In this document: positions 33,225 to 41,789 of the stretch, piece after piece
How positions within the stretch are numbered: position 1 is the first letter of the stretch
Layout: each line of letters begins with the position of its first letter
Assembly: GCF_029168315.1 (NCBI RefSeq)
Contig: NZ_JARGYD010000004.1
Location: forward strand, 372,001 to 436,000
Source: Psychromarinibacter halotolerans
GTDB lineage: Bacteria; Pseudomonadota; Alphaproteobacteria; Rhodobacterales; Rhodobacteraceae
Length of the DNA: 64,000 bases
Direction: 5' to 3'
Program-made: the position numbers and the translations under genes
Notes under the pieces: model-generated
What the model was told of the DNA's origin: nothing
Databases searched by the model: none
Seen by the model: only the letters and a program-made list of their open reading frames with translations

Positions 33225-33252
33225 GGAAAGCCCCGCGTGAACGGGGCTTTCC
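33225..33252 (-). terminator. Perfect hairpin after nlpD
   Basis: An 11-pair perfect stem (GGAAAGCCCCG with CGGGGCTTTCC, loop of 6) begins 48 bases after the nlpD stop on the minus strand. It is followed by a short T-containing stretch. Likely ends the surE-pcm-nlpD transcript. The region between here and 33053 carries the RTX-Hint promoter. Confidence 0.55.
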
Positions 33253-33299
33253 GTGACGTAAATGCGGCGAGGCCCGCGTCGCGGACCACCGGCGCCGCG

Positions 33300-34466
33300 T
33301 CAGTTGACGAACGGCACCGGATCGACGCTTTCGAACCCCTCGCGCACCTCGAAGTGCAGGAAAGAGGCCCCGGACCCGCGCACTTCGGCGATGGTCTGGC
33401 CACGGCTGACCTTGGCGCCTTTCTCGACGGGGATGTTCTGAATGTTGGCGTAGACCGTCAGCAGACCGTCGGCGTGCCGGATCACAAGGATCGGCACTTC
33501 CTCGGTATCGCGGGTGATCGCGGCGACCGTCCCGGCCTCGGCGGCCTTCACCGGCGTTCCGGCGGGGGCCGAGATGTCGATCCCGTCGTTCTTGCCCTTC
33601 TGATAGGGCCGCACGATCGAGCCGGATACCGGCAACAGCAGGCGCGATGCGCTGTCGGTTGTGCGTTCGGACGACAGGTTCGGCGACGGCGGCGGCGCGA
33701 CCGAGGCGACGTCGACCTCTTCCGGCAGCGGCTGCGAGGCGCTGGGCGGCTCGGGCGTAAGGCTGCCCACGCCCGGGGCCTCTACCGCGACGGGAACCGC
33801 AGACGGCTGGCTGTCCGACGCGACGGGGATCAGCAGAACCTGACCTTCGCGCACGTTCATCTCGGGGCCCAGCCCGTTCCATTCCGACAGGGCGCGCACC
33901 GACACCTTGTAAAGGCGTGCAATGGAATAGGCGGTCTCGCCACGGGTGACCTTGTGGCGCACCGGCTCGGCGACAGGCGTCGAGGGCGCCGACGGCGCGG
34001 CGTCCAGCGTCGTGGTGGTGACGGTCGAGTTCCGGTTGCGGTTGCCCCCGTCCACCCGGTCCAGCGCGCCCGTGGCCAGCGACGCGATGTCGTCCGTGCC
34101 ACCGGTGACGACGGTCCCGTCGATGCGGCGGGGCAGGGCGATCACCTCGCCCTCGCGAAGCGGAACACCGGCGGCGATGCCGTTGTAGCGGGCAAGCTCG
34201 GCGGCGTTCAGGCCCAGCCGGTTCGCCATGCCGCTGATGGTGTCGCCACGCTCGGCCAGCGCCACTTGGAAATTCGGATAGGTGATGACCCCGCGGCTGT
34301 CCGGCTGGGGCCGGGGCTCTGTCGCAAGGCGCGTGGCCTCGGTGGTGTCCAGACCACCGCTCAGGTCGCGCATGTCAACGTCGAAGCCGTCGGCACAGGC
34401 CGCAAGCGCCAGAAGGCTTGCAGAAGCAAGGCAGACACGGGTTTTGGATCGGCGGATTCTTGCCAT
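33300..34466 (-). CDS. nlpD: NlpD-like LysM/LytM protein with degenerate peptidase site
   Basis: This 388-residue lipoprotein has a lipobox at LAAC (Cys24), two LysM domains (about 66-113 and 171-215), and a C-terminal M23/LytM domain. In that domain the zinc His of HxxxD is replaced (NDGID) and the first His of HxH is replaced (FLHFEVR), as in E. coli NlpD. It is therefore expected to activate an amidase rather than cut peptidoglycan itself. The ATG at 34466 has GAGGGAA upstream. Position downstream of pcm and surE is the conserved proteobacterial order. Confidence 0.88.
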   Translation of the reverse strand: MARIRRSKTRVCLASASLLALAACADGFDVDMRDLSGGLDTTEATRLATEPRPQPDSRGVITYPNFQVALAERGDTISGMANRLGLNAAELARYNGIAAGVPLREGEVIALPRRIDGTVVTGGTDDIASLATGALDRVDGGNRNRNSTVTTTTLDAAPSAPSTPVAEPVRHKVTRGETAYSIARLYKVSVRALSEWNGLGPEMNVREGQVLLIPVASDSQPSAVPVAVEAPGVGSLTPEPPSASQPLPEEVDVASVAPPPSPNLSSERTTDSASRLLLPVSGSIVRPYQKGKNDGIDISAPAGTPVKAAEAGTVAAITRDTEEVPILVIRHADGLLTVYANIQNIPVEKGAKVSRGQTIAEVRGSGASFLHFEVREGFESVDPVPFVN

Positions 34467-34509
34467 AGCTCGTTCCCTCGCGACCCCGTTGTTGCCCGGG
34501 GCCTTTCGC

Positions 34510-35169
34510 TCAGTCCTGTCCCAGCCCCTCGACGAGGGGCACAAATCGTACCGGCGCAAGCTCTTCATACTCCAGCCCGGACTCGGTTTTGGTAACCTTT
34601 ATAAGGCTTTGAACCGTATCCGACTGACCCACCGGCACCACCATGATACCGCCTGTACGAAGTTGCGCCAAGAGGGGGCCGGGCGGGTCCTCTGCTGCGG
34701 CGGTCACCACGATGCGGTCGAATGGCGCTTGGTCCGGCAGTCCGAAGCTGCCGTCGCCGACGATGGTGGTCACGTTGGTCAGATCCAGCGCGTCGAAGAC
34801 CTCGCGCGCTTCCATCACAAGGCGGCGGTGACGGTCGACGGTATAGACCCGGCGCGCCAGCTGGCTGAGGATCGCGGCCTGGTAACCGGACCCGGTGCCG
34901 ACCTCCAGAACCTTGTCGCGCGGCTGAACCTCCAGCGCCTGCGTCATCAGCCCGACGATGCCGGGCTGGCTGATCGTCTGGCCGCAGGCGATCGGCAGCG
35001 GCAGGTCCTCATAGGCGCGCCCGGCAAAGTGGCCGCGCACGAAAAGCCCGCGGTCGACCTTCTCCATCGCTTCCAGCACGCGCTTGTCCGTGACCCCCTT
35101 GGACCGGAGGGCGAACAGGAACTGCATGGTACGTTCTGCGTCCATCATCGGCGGCGCCATCATGTTCAT
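34510..35169 (-). CDS. pcm: Protein-L-isoaspartate O-methyltransferase
   Basis: Pcm repairs L-isoaspartyl residues in damaged proteins using S-adenosylmethionine. The 219-residue protein has the SAM-binding motif I VLEVGTGSGYQAAIL and the PCMT motif RAYEDLPLPIACGQTISQP before it. Its start overlaps the surE stop (ATGA on the minus strand), so the two are co-translated. nlpD follows 43 bases later, as in many proteobacteria. Confidence 0.96.
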   Translation of the reverse strand: MNMMAPPMMDAERTMQFLFALRSKGVTDKRVLEAMEKVDRGLFVRGHFAGRAYEDLPLPIACGQTISQPGIVGLMTQALEVQPRDKVLEVGTGSGYQAAILSQLARRVYTVDRHRRLVMEAREVFDALDLTNVTTIVGDGSFGLPDQAPFDRIVVTAAAEDPPGPLLAQLRTGGIMVVPVGQSDTVQSLIKVTKTESGLEYEELAPVRFVPLVEGLGQD

Positions 35170-35951
35170 TCGACTGTCCCCCGCAGCTTATCCAGCAAAT
35201 CATGCGCCGTCAGGTCGCATCGCATCGGGGTGACCGACACATAGCCCTCGCGGTTGACCTGGTTGTCGGTGCCGGGTGCGCTGTCGACATGCTGGTTGCC
35301 GCCCTTCAGCCACAGAAAGCGGCGGCCGGACGGGGAGATATGCGCCTCGGCGCTGAAATTGGTGCCTTTGCGCAGGCCTTGCGCCGCGACACGGGTGCCC
35401 TTGACCGCCGACGCGGGGCAGGGCGGGAAGTTGACGTTGTAGAAGGTGGAATAGCCGTCGCCGCCCCATTCGCCGGCATCCAGCAGCTTGCGCACGATAC
35501 CCGCGCCGGTGGCGGCTGCGGCCTCGAACGGGTCGTCCAGCCCGGCATTGTCCGGGCCCCAGAACTGGCTAAGCGCGATCGCGGGCAGCCCCTGCAGCGC
35601 CGCTTCCATCGCGCCGCCGATGGTGCCGGAATACAGCGCGTTCTCGGCGGCATTGTTGCCCCGGTTCACGCCGGACAGCACAAGGTCGGGGCGGCCATCG
35701 GGCAGCACGTCGTACAGGCCCGCCAATACGCAGTCGGCGGGCGATCCTTCGGCGGCAAAGCGGCGCGGACCCAGCTCGGCGATCATCATCGGATGGACGT
35801 AGTTGATGCAGTGGGCGACGCCCGACTGCTCGAACGCCGGCGCGACGGTCCAGACCTCGCCGCCCGGCCCGGCGACGTCCTCGGCAATCCGCGTCAGAAC
35901 CTCAAGTCCCGGCGCATTGATCCCGTCGTCGTTCGTGATGAGAATTCGCAT
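35166..35951 (-). CDS. surE: 5'/3'-nucleotidase SurE
   Basis: SurE is a metal-dependent nucleotidase acting on 5'- and 3'-nucleoside monophosphates and short polyphosphate. The 261-residue protein starts MRILITNDDGINAPGL, the diagnostic metal-binding DD motif. It has the family features VLSGVNRGNNAAENALYSGT and NVNFPPCP. It is the first gene of the surE-pcm-nlpD group. Confidence 0.96.
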   Translation of the reverse strand: MRILITNDDGINAPGLEVLTRIAEDVAGPGGEVWTVAPAFEQSGVAHCINYVHPMMIAELGPRRFAAEGSPADCVLAGLYDVLPDGRPDLVLSGVNRGNNAAENALYSGTIGGAMEAALQGLPAIALSQFWGPDNAGLDDPFEAAAATGAGIVRKLLDAGEWGGDGYSTFYNVNFPPCPASAVKGTRVAAQGLRKGTNFSAEAHISPSGRRFLWLKGGNQHVDSAPGTDNQVNREGYVSVTPMRCDLTAHDLLDKLRGTVE

Positions 35952-36090
35952 GCCCGCCTCGTCTTTTATTTATTGGGCACACCATAGAACAGCCGCGCGC
36001 GAATTTGAATCGCGTTTCAACCCCTCACGGTTCGCGAAGGGGACCGCGTTGCTTTTTGGCGTCGTCGCCGCTCAATCCGCGGCCGCGCCC

Positions 36091-36140
36091 CTTCTTCTCT
36101 TCTCAAATACCTCGGGGAGCGCGAGGGGCAGGCCCCTCGC
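36091..36140 (-). repeat. Dispersed GAGGTATTTG...AGAGAAGAAG element, copy A, with adjacent hairpin
   Basis: Read on the minus strand, 36091-36120 is CTCCCCGAGGTATTTGAGAA followed by GAGAAGAAG. It closely matches copies at 50881 and 55331. A perfect 9-pair hairpin (GCGAGGGGC, loop AG) lies at 36121-36140 directly before it and 18 bases after the glutamine-synthetase-like stop. It may be a 3'-end or mRNA-stability element. Confidence 0.6.
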
Positions 36141-36158
36141 TTCCACGCGTCCAGCCGG

Positions 36159-37499
36159 TCAGAGACGCCCGAGATAGGTCCGGTATTCCGCCGGCGTGAT
36201 CTCGGAGGTCAGCTTGGCGATCTCGTCGTATTTCAGCGTCGCGTAGATCTCGACGAACCGCTCGCCGAAGATGTCTGCGATGAACTCTGACCCCGCGAAG
36301 GCATCCACCGCCTTGCGCCAGTCATGCGCCAGCGGCGCGGGCTGCGGGGCGGTGGGATCGTCGATCGGCAAAGGCAGTTCCGGCTTGTTGTCCAGCCCCC
36401 ACAACACGCCGCCGAGGATCGCTGTGATCGCAAGGTACGGGTTGCAGTCGGCGCCGCCGATCCGGTGTTCAAGCCGTGCGCCCGGCCCCTCGGTGTCGGG
36501 CAGGCGCACCGCAGCGCCGCGATGGTCAAGCCCCCAGTCCGGCCGGTTGGGCGAGAAGCTGCCCGGCGCGAACCGGCGGAACGAGTTCATGTGCGGCGCC
36601 AGCACCGCCTGCACCTCGGGCATCGTCTTCAGCACCCCGGCCACCGCGTGGCCAAGCACCTCGGACGGATCGTCCCCGGTGCCGGGGAAGATGTTGCCGT
36701 CCTCGCCCGACACGCTGACGTGGACGTGCATCCCGTTGCCCGGATAGTCGGCATAGGGCTTGGCCATGAACGTGGCCTCCATCCCATGCCGCTGCACCAC
36801 GCCGCGCACCAGCCGGCGGAACAGCACCGCCGTGTCCGCCGCTTCCAGCGCGTTGTCGCTGTGGTGGAAGTTGATCTCGTACTGGCCCGGTCCGTACTCG
36901 GCGATCAGGGAATCCGTCGCCAGCCCCTGAATCGCCGAGGCCTGCTGGATCTCGGTCAGGATCTCGTGCGTGCGGTCCAGCACGTTCATTTCGTAGTTCT
37001 GCGTCTCGGGCGCGTGCGGCGGCGGGCAGGGCGCATCCTCGGGCGCCTCGCGCGGGAGCAGCAGGTAGAACTCCAGCTCGGTCGCGATCACCGGCTTCAA
37101 CCCGCGGTCCGCAAAGCGTTGCAGCATCGCCGCCAGCTTGTCGCGGCTCGACAGCGGCGAGGTCACGTCGCCGTCGCCGGTCATCTCGCACTGGACCTGC
37201 GCGACGTGCCCCTCGGCCCACGGCACCGGCTTCAGCGTGCCCTCGACCGGCACCATGATGCCGTCCGGGTCGCCGATGGCGATGCCAAGGCCCGTTTCGG
37301 GGATGTCCTCGCCCATGATGTTGGGCGCATAGGTCGACAGCGGCAGGCGAACGCCGCCGTCCTGCAGCTTCTTCGCGTCTGTGCCGGGCAGCCATTTGCC
37401 GCGAAGGATCGCGTTGATGTCGGGCAGCAGCAGTTCGATGCGGTCGGGCGTGCCGTGCGCGGCGGTGTAGGCCGCGTACTCGTCAAGAAAGCTCGTCAT
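36159..37499 (-). CDS. puuA: Glutamine synthetase family protein, gamma-glutamylputrescine synthetase-like
   Basis: The 446-residue protein has glutamine-synthetase motifs: ELEFYLL in the ATP site, AEYGPGQYEINF with a metal Glu, GNGMHVHVSV, and the late RLEHRIGGADCNPYLAITA. The short N-terminal beta-grasp and the lack of an adenylylation loop fit the PuuA/GlnA-like family acting on polyamines rather than housekeeping GlnA. The spermidine/putrescine-type importer genes upstream in the same operon, coupled by ATGA overlap (37496-37499), point to gamma-glutamylation of putrescine as the first catabolic step. Confidence 0.85.
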   Translation of the reverse strand: MTSFLDEYAAYTAAHGTPDRIELLLPDINAILRGKWLPGTDAKKLQDGGVRLPLSTYAPNIMGEDIPETGLGIAIGDPDGIMVPVEGTLKPVPWAEGHVAQVQCEMTGDGDVTSPLSSRDKLAAMLQRFADRGLKPVIATELEFYLLLPREAPEDAPCPPPHAPETQNYEMNVLDRTHEILTEIQQASAIQGLATDSLIAEYGPGQYEINFHHSDNALEAADTAVLFRRLVRGVVQRHGMEATFMAKPYADYPGNGMHVHVSVSGEDGNIFPGTGDDPSEVLGHAVAGVLKTMPEVQAVLAPHMNSFRRFAPGSFSPNRPDWGLDHRGAAVRLPDTEGPGARLEHRIGGADCNPYLAITAILGGVLWGLDNKPELPLPIDDPTAPQPAPLAHDWRKAVDAFAGSEFIADIFGERFVEIYATLKYDEIAKLTSEITPAEYRTYLGRL

Positions 37500-38311
37500 G
37501 TGGCAGCCGCAGCCTGTTCGTCGCGCTGGCGCGCCGAGATGGCGCGTTTCGATACGATGGACGCAGTGACGACGCCCGCGGTGACGATTCCGATCAGGAT
37601 CGTCGAGAGCGCGTTGATTTCCGGGCTGACACCGAGCCGGACGGAGGACCAGATTTTCATAGGCAATGTCGTGGCCGATGGGCCTGTAACGAAGGACGCG
37701 ATGACGAGATCGTCAAGCGACAGGGTGAAGGCAAGCAGCCAGCCGGATATCACGGCAGGCGCGATGATGGGAAGCGTTACCAGCCGGAACGCTTCGAAAG
37801 GGGTGCAGCCAAGGTCAAGCGCGGCCTCTTCCAGCGATTTGTCGAAGGTCGCCAGCCGGGACGAGACCACGACCGACACGTAGCACATCGAAAAGGTGGT
37901 GTGCGCCAGCACGATCGTCAGGATGCCCCGGTCAAGGCCGATGGCGATGAACAGCAGCAGCAGCGACAGGCCGGTGATCACCTCGGGCATCACCAGCGGC
38001 GCGTAGATCATGCCCGAGAACGCGGTGCGTCCGGGGAAGCGTCCGGCGCGCACCAGCACCAGTGCGGCAAGCGTGCCCAGCACGGTCGCCAGCGTTGACG
38101 AGAACACCGCGACCTTCAGCGTGACCCATGCCGCGTTCAGGAATGCTTCGTTGCTCAGAAGTTCCCCGTACCAGCGGGTCGAGAACCCGGCCCAGACCGT
38201 CACCAGCTTCGAGGCGTTGAAGCTGTAGATCACAAGGATCACCATCGGCAGGTAGAGGAACGCGAAGCCAAGCGTCAGAGACGTGGCGTTGAACCATGAA
38301 AACCGTCTCAT
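37496..38311 (-). CDS. potI: Polyamine ABC transporter permease (PotC/PotI-type)
   Basis: This 271-residue inner-membrane permease has about six helices. Its EAA loop reads LEEAALDLGCTPFEAFRLVTLP, and the C-terminal helices include VISGWLLAFTLSLDDLVIASF, a PotC-type feature. It is the second permease in the importer operon. The stop overlaps the start of the glutamine-synthetase-like gene. A small cluster of inverted repeats separates it from the upstream permease gene. Confidence 0.88.
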   Translation of the reverse strand: MRRFSWFNATSLTLGFAFLYLPMVILVIYSFNASKLVTVWAGFSTRWYGELLSNEAFLNAAWVTLKVAVFSSTLATVLGTLAALVLVRAGRFPGRTAFSGMIYAPLVMPEVITGLSLLLLFIAIGLDRGILTIVLAHTTFSMCYVSVVVSSRLATFDKSLEEAALDLGCTPFEAFRLVTLPIIAPAVISGWLLAFTLSLDDLVIASFVTGPSATTLPMKIWSSVRLGVSPEINALSTILIGIVTAGVVTASIVSKRAISARQRDEQAAAAT

Positions 38312-38344
38312 GCGGGCACCTCCGGCCGCGGCGGGGCGTCACGT

Positions 38345-38415
38345 TCTTCTAGAAGATCGTGTCCCAAGGGGCCTTCCGATAGGCCCCGACATGCAGAATT
38401 TTCCAGAAAATTCTG
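38345..38415 (-). repeat. Three inverted repeats between the two permease genes
   Basis: Within ~70 bases are TCTTCTAGAAGA (38345-38356), GGGGCCT-TCCGAT-AGGCCCC (38368-38387), and the palindrome CAGAATTTTC-CA-GAAAATTCTG (38394-38415). The last is unusually AT-rich for this genome. Together they probably make mRNA hairpins that could limit or stagger downstream expression. The operon otherwise has almost no spacing. Confidence 0.6.
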
Positions 38416-38420
38416 ATCCC

Positions 38421-39311
38421 TCATCCCTCGGCCTCCCGCTGTTTCTGCTCGTTGCGCTGGAACAGCACAATGGGGATCACCAGGATCAGCAGAAGGATGA
38501 CGGCAACGGCAGAGGCCAGCGGCCAGTCGCGGTTCGAGAAGAACTCGTCCCACAGCACCTTGCCGATCATCAGCGTCTCGGAGCCGCCCAGAAGCGACGG
38601 GATCACGAATTCGCCGATGGTCGGGATGAACACCAGAAAACAGCCGGCCACGATGCCGGGGATCGACAGCGGGATCGTCACCAGCCAGAAGGCCGATGTG
38701 CGCGAGCAGCCAAGATCCTCGGCCGCTTCCAGCAGCGAACTGTCCAGCTTTTCCAGCGTGGCATAGATCGGCAGCACCATGAACGGCAGATACGTGTACA
38801 CGATCCCGATATAGACCGCGGCGTTGGTGTTGAGGATGCGCAGCGGTTCCGAGATCAGCCCAAGCCCCAGCAGAAGCTGGTTCAGATACCCGTCCTGACT
38901 GAGGATCCCCATCCACGAATAGACGCGGATCAGGAAAGAGGTCCAGAACGGCAGGATCACCAGCATCAGCAGCATCGGGCGCCAGCTTTCCTCGGCCTTC
39001 GCCATGCCATAGGCGATGGGGAAGCCCACCAGCAGCGTCAGGATGGTCGCGATCACCGCGATCTTCAGCGACGACAGGTAGGCCTTCCAGTACAGGTCGT
39101 CCGTCGTCAGGAACAGGAAGTTGTCGAAGTCCAGCTGCGAGAAGAACCGCTTCACGCCCTCCCAGCCCGCCGACAGATCAAGCAGCGGCGTATAGGGCGG
39201 GATCGAGACCGCGTAGTCCGACAGCGAGATCTTCAGGACGATGATGAACGGCACCAGGAACAGCGCCAGAAGCCAGGCGTAGGGCAGGGCGATCAGGGCG
39301 AAACGGCGCAT
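38421..39311 (-). CDS. potH: Polyamine ABC transporter permease (PotB/PotH-type)
   Basis: This 296-residue permease has about six helices and the binding-protein-dependent transporter EAA loop (LLEAAEDLGCSRTSAFWLVTIP). The N-terminal IALPYAWLLALFLVPFIIVLKIS and the WAYLSSLKIA-type motif (DDLYWKAYLSSLKIA) are characteristic of PotB/PotH. Its start lies one base from the end of the ATPase gene, so translation is tightly linked. Confidence 0.88.
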   Translation of the reverse strand: MRRFALIALPYAWLLALFLVPFIIVLKISLSDYAVSIPPYTPLLDLSAGWEGVKRFFSQLDFDNFLFLTTDDLYWKAYLSSLKIAVIATILTLLVGFPIAYGMAKAEESWRPMLLMLVILPFWTSFLIRVYSWMGILSQDGYLNQLLLGLGLISEPLRILNTNAAVYIGIVYTYLPFMVLPIYATLEKLDSSLLEAAEDLGCSRTSAFWLVTIPLSIPGIVAGCFLVFIPTIGEFVIPSLLGGSETLMIGKVLWDEFFSNRDWPLASAVAVILLLILVIPIVLFQRNEQKQREAEG

Positions 39312-39312
39312 C

Positions 39313-40437
39313 TCAGGACTCCAGCAGGACGCCGCAGGCGGTGGTGAAGTTCACCCAGACTTCGTCTTCCCAAGTGAAGGTCTGGCGGGTCGACCGCTCG
39401 GTGTTGAAGTTCTGGGCGCGGATGATCTGACCGTTGGCCAGTTCGACGTGATAGGTCGACAGGTTTCCAAGATACCCGATGTCGATGATCTTGCCGCGCA
39501 GCACGTTGTCGTCCTCGGGCTTCTGCATATGGATCTCGACCTTCTCGGGGCGCACGGCGACATAGCCGCGGCTGCCGTCGGTCAGGTCCAGCGCGGACCG
39601 GATGCGGATCGGCGGCTGTCCCTCGGCCCAGTCCATCGCGTAGACCTCGCCGTCCTTGCGGACCGTGCCTTCGATGATGGTGACCTCGCCGATGAAGTCC
39701 GCCACGTAGACCGAGTTCGGGTTCTCGTAGATCTGCGGCGGGGTGGCGACCTGTTTCAACTGGCCCGCATCCATCACGGCGACACGGCTGGCGACGGTCA
39801 TCGCCTCTTCCTGATCGTGGGTCACGATCACGAAGGTGGTGCCGGTCTTTTCCTGAATGTCCATCAGTTCGAACTGCGTTTCCTCGCGCAGTTTCTTGTC
39901 GAGCGCGCCCAGCGGTTCGTCCAGCAGCAGAAGCTTCGGCGCCTTCGCCAGCGACCGGGCCAGCGCCACGCGCTGTCTTTGGCCGCCGGAAATCTGGTGC
40001 GGCTTGCGGGCCGCGAATTTCTGAAGCTGCACAAGGCGCAGCATCTCTTCCACGCGGGCGTGGATCTCGTCCTTGGGCTTGCCTTCGCGCTTCAGCCCGA
40101 AGGCGATGTTGTCACGCACGGACAGGTGCGGGAACAGCGCGTAGGACTGGAACATCATGTTGGTCGACCGCTTGTTCGGCGGCACCGGCGCCATGTCCTG
40201 ACCGTCCAGAAGGATGGTGCCTTCGGTCGGCGTCTCGAACCCGGCGAGCATCCGCATCAGCGTGGTCTTGCCGCAGCCCGACGGGCCGAGAAGGGCAAAG
40301 AATTCACGGGTGTAGATGTCGAGGTCGATGTTGTCGACGGCCGTGAAGTCTCCGAACCGCTTGGTCACGCCCTGAAAGCGGATCAGCGGTTTCTGGGTCG
40401 GGTCTGTCCAAGGGGCGAAGACGGTCTGAGAGCTCAT
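39313..40437 (-). CDS. potG: Polyamine ABC transporter ATP-binding protein (PotA/PotG-type)
   Basis: This 374-residue importer ATPase has Walker A GPSGCGKTTLM, the Q-loop FQSYALFPHL, signature ISGGQRQRVALARSL, Walker B LLLLDEPLGALD and THDQEEAM. A C-terminal TOBE-type domain (YVAVRPEKVEIHMQ) follows. It powers uptake through the two adjacent permeases. Order (binding protein, ATPase, permeases) is as in potFGHI operons. Confidence 0.9.
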   Translation of the reverse strand: MSSQTVFAPWTDPTQKPLIRFQGVTKRFGDFTAVDNIDLDIYTREFFALLGPSGCGKTTLMRMLAGFETPTEGTILLDGQDMAPVPPNKRSTNMMFQSYALFPHLSVRDNIAFGLKREGKPKDEIHARVEEMLRLVQLQKFAARKPHQISGGQRQRVALARSLAKAPKLLLLDEPLGALDKKLREETQFELMDIQEKTGTTFVIVTHDQEEAMTVASRVAVMDAGQLKQVATPPQIYENPNSVYVADFIGEVTIIEGTVRKDGEVYAMDWAEGQPPIRIRSALDLTDGSRGYVAVRPEKVEIHMQKPEDDNVLRGKIIDIGYLGNLSTYHVELANGQIIRAQNFNTERSTRQTFTWEDEVWVNFTTACGVLLES

Positions 40438-40597
40438 GCGCGGGTTTCCAGCAGCAACGGGGGCGTGGTGGGAAACGAAGCGGGTGCGCGCATTGTCCCG
40501 AGAGGGCTCGCGCCCTCTGATGGGAAGACGCGTCCCGTCTCGCAGGGTGCGGCGGTCCGTGTCCGGGCCGCCGCGTTCTGTGTCAGCTCGGGCAAGC

Positions 40598-41680
40598 TCA
40601 GGTGCCCGATTTCACCTTGGTCCACAGCCGGGTCACGGTGCGCTGCACTTGCGGCGGATAGGGCGTGAAGGTGTACAGGTTGTCCAGCGTCGCCTCGTCC
40701 GGGTAGATCGCCGAGTCGCCGATCACGTCCTCGATCAGGAACTCCTGCGACGCCTCGTTACCGTTGGCGTAGTAGACGTAGTTCGAGGCCGCAGCCATGT
40801 TCTGAGCATCCATGATGAAGTTCAGGAACGTGTGCGCGCCCTCGGGGTTCGGAGCGTCGACCGGGATCGCCATCTGGTCGAACCACATCAGCGCGCCTTC
40901 CTTCGGCGCGTTGTAGACGATCTCGACGCCGTTGTCGGCCTCGGCCGCGCGGTCGCGCGCCTGCAGAACGTCACCGGACCAGCCGAACGCAACGCAGATC
41001 TCGCCGTTGGCCAGTGCGTTGATGTATTCGGACGAGTGGAACTTCTGGATGTACGGCCGGACGCCCAGCAGCACTTCTTCCGCCTTCGCGATGACCTCGG
41101 GGTCCTTGCTGTCCGGGTCTTCGCCCAGGTATTTCAGCGCGGCCGGGATCACCTCGGTCGGGGCATCAAGGAAATGCACGCCGCATTCGGCCAGCTTTTC
41201 CATGTTCGCCGGGTCGAAGATCAGCGCGAGGCTGTCGACCGGGGCGTCCTCGCCCAGAACTTCGGTGACGGCGGTCATGTCGGCGCCGATACCGGTGGTG
41301 CCCCACATGTAGTTGATCGAGTATTCGTTGCCCGGATCGTACTTGTCGGTCCGTTCCTTGATCGTGTCCCACAGGTTCTCGGCGTTCGGCAGCTGTTCGT
41401 AGTCCAGCGGCTGGAACGCACCGGCTTGGATCTGGCGCTGCAGGAACGAACCGGTCGGAACCACGATGTCATAGCCCGAGCCACCGGCCAGCATCTTGGT
41501 TTCCAGAACCTCGTTCGAGTCGAACACGTCGTAGATCAGGTCGATCCCGGTTTCTTCCTCGAATTTCGTCAGCAGTTCTTCGTCGATGTAGTCGGACCAG
41601 TTATAGACCCGGACCTCGTCGGCGGTGGCGGCCGTGGCTGCCAGAGTGGCGGCGACCAGGGCGGCGATTTCCGTTTTCAT
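40598..41680 (-). CDS. potF: Periplasmic polyamine-binding protein (PotF/PotD-type)
   Basis: This 360-residue protein has a signal peptide (MKTEIAALVAATLAATAATA) and then DEVRVYNWSDYIDEELLTKFEEETG, the PotF/PotD opening in which the WSDYI residues contact polyamine. EVVVPTGSFLQRQI-like ligand segments and CVAFGWSGDVLQAR appear later. It is the first gene of the minus-strand operon. The ATG at 41680 has GGGGAG eight bases upstream. The 160 bases between it and the ATPase gene hold no gene. Confidence 0.92.
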   Translation of the reverse strand: MKTEIAALVAATLAATAATADEVRVYNWSDYIDEELLTKFEEETGIDLIYDVFDSNEVLETKMLAGGSGYDIVVPTGSFLQRQIQAGAFQPLDYEQLPNAENLWDTIKERTDKYDPGNEYSINYMWGTTGIGADMTAVTEVLGEDAPVDSLALIFDPANMEKLAECGVHFLDAPTEVIPAALKYLGEDPDSKDPEVIAKAEEVLLGVRPYIQKFHSSEYINALANGEICVAFGWSGDVLQARDRAAEADNGVEIVYNAPKEGALMWFDQMAIPVDAPNPEGAHTFLNFIMDAQNMAAASNYVYYANGNEASQEFLIEDVIGDSAIYPDEATLDNLYTFTPYPPQVQRTVTRLWTKVKSGT

Positions 41681-41789
41681 AAGTGTACTCCCCAATTGTG
41701 GGAAAGAGTCGCAACTCCTTCGATTGGGCATTTGAACGGATAACCCGTTCCCCCGCAATGGGGATTGTCCGAGCGCGGGGGCGGCGAAG

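Noticed and set aside
36324..37883. A 519-codon plus-strand frame across the glutamine-synthetase-like and permease genes
   Set aside because: Shadow of the minus-strand operon; no start context and no recognisable domain.
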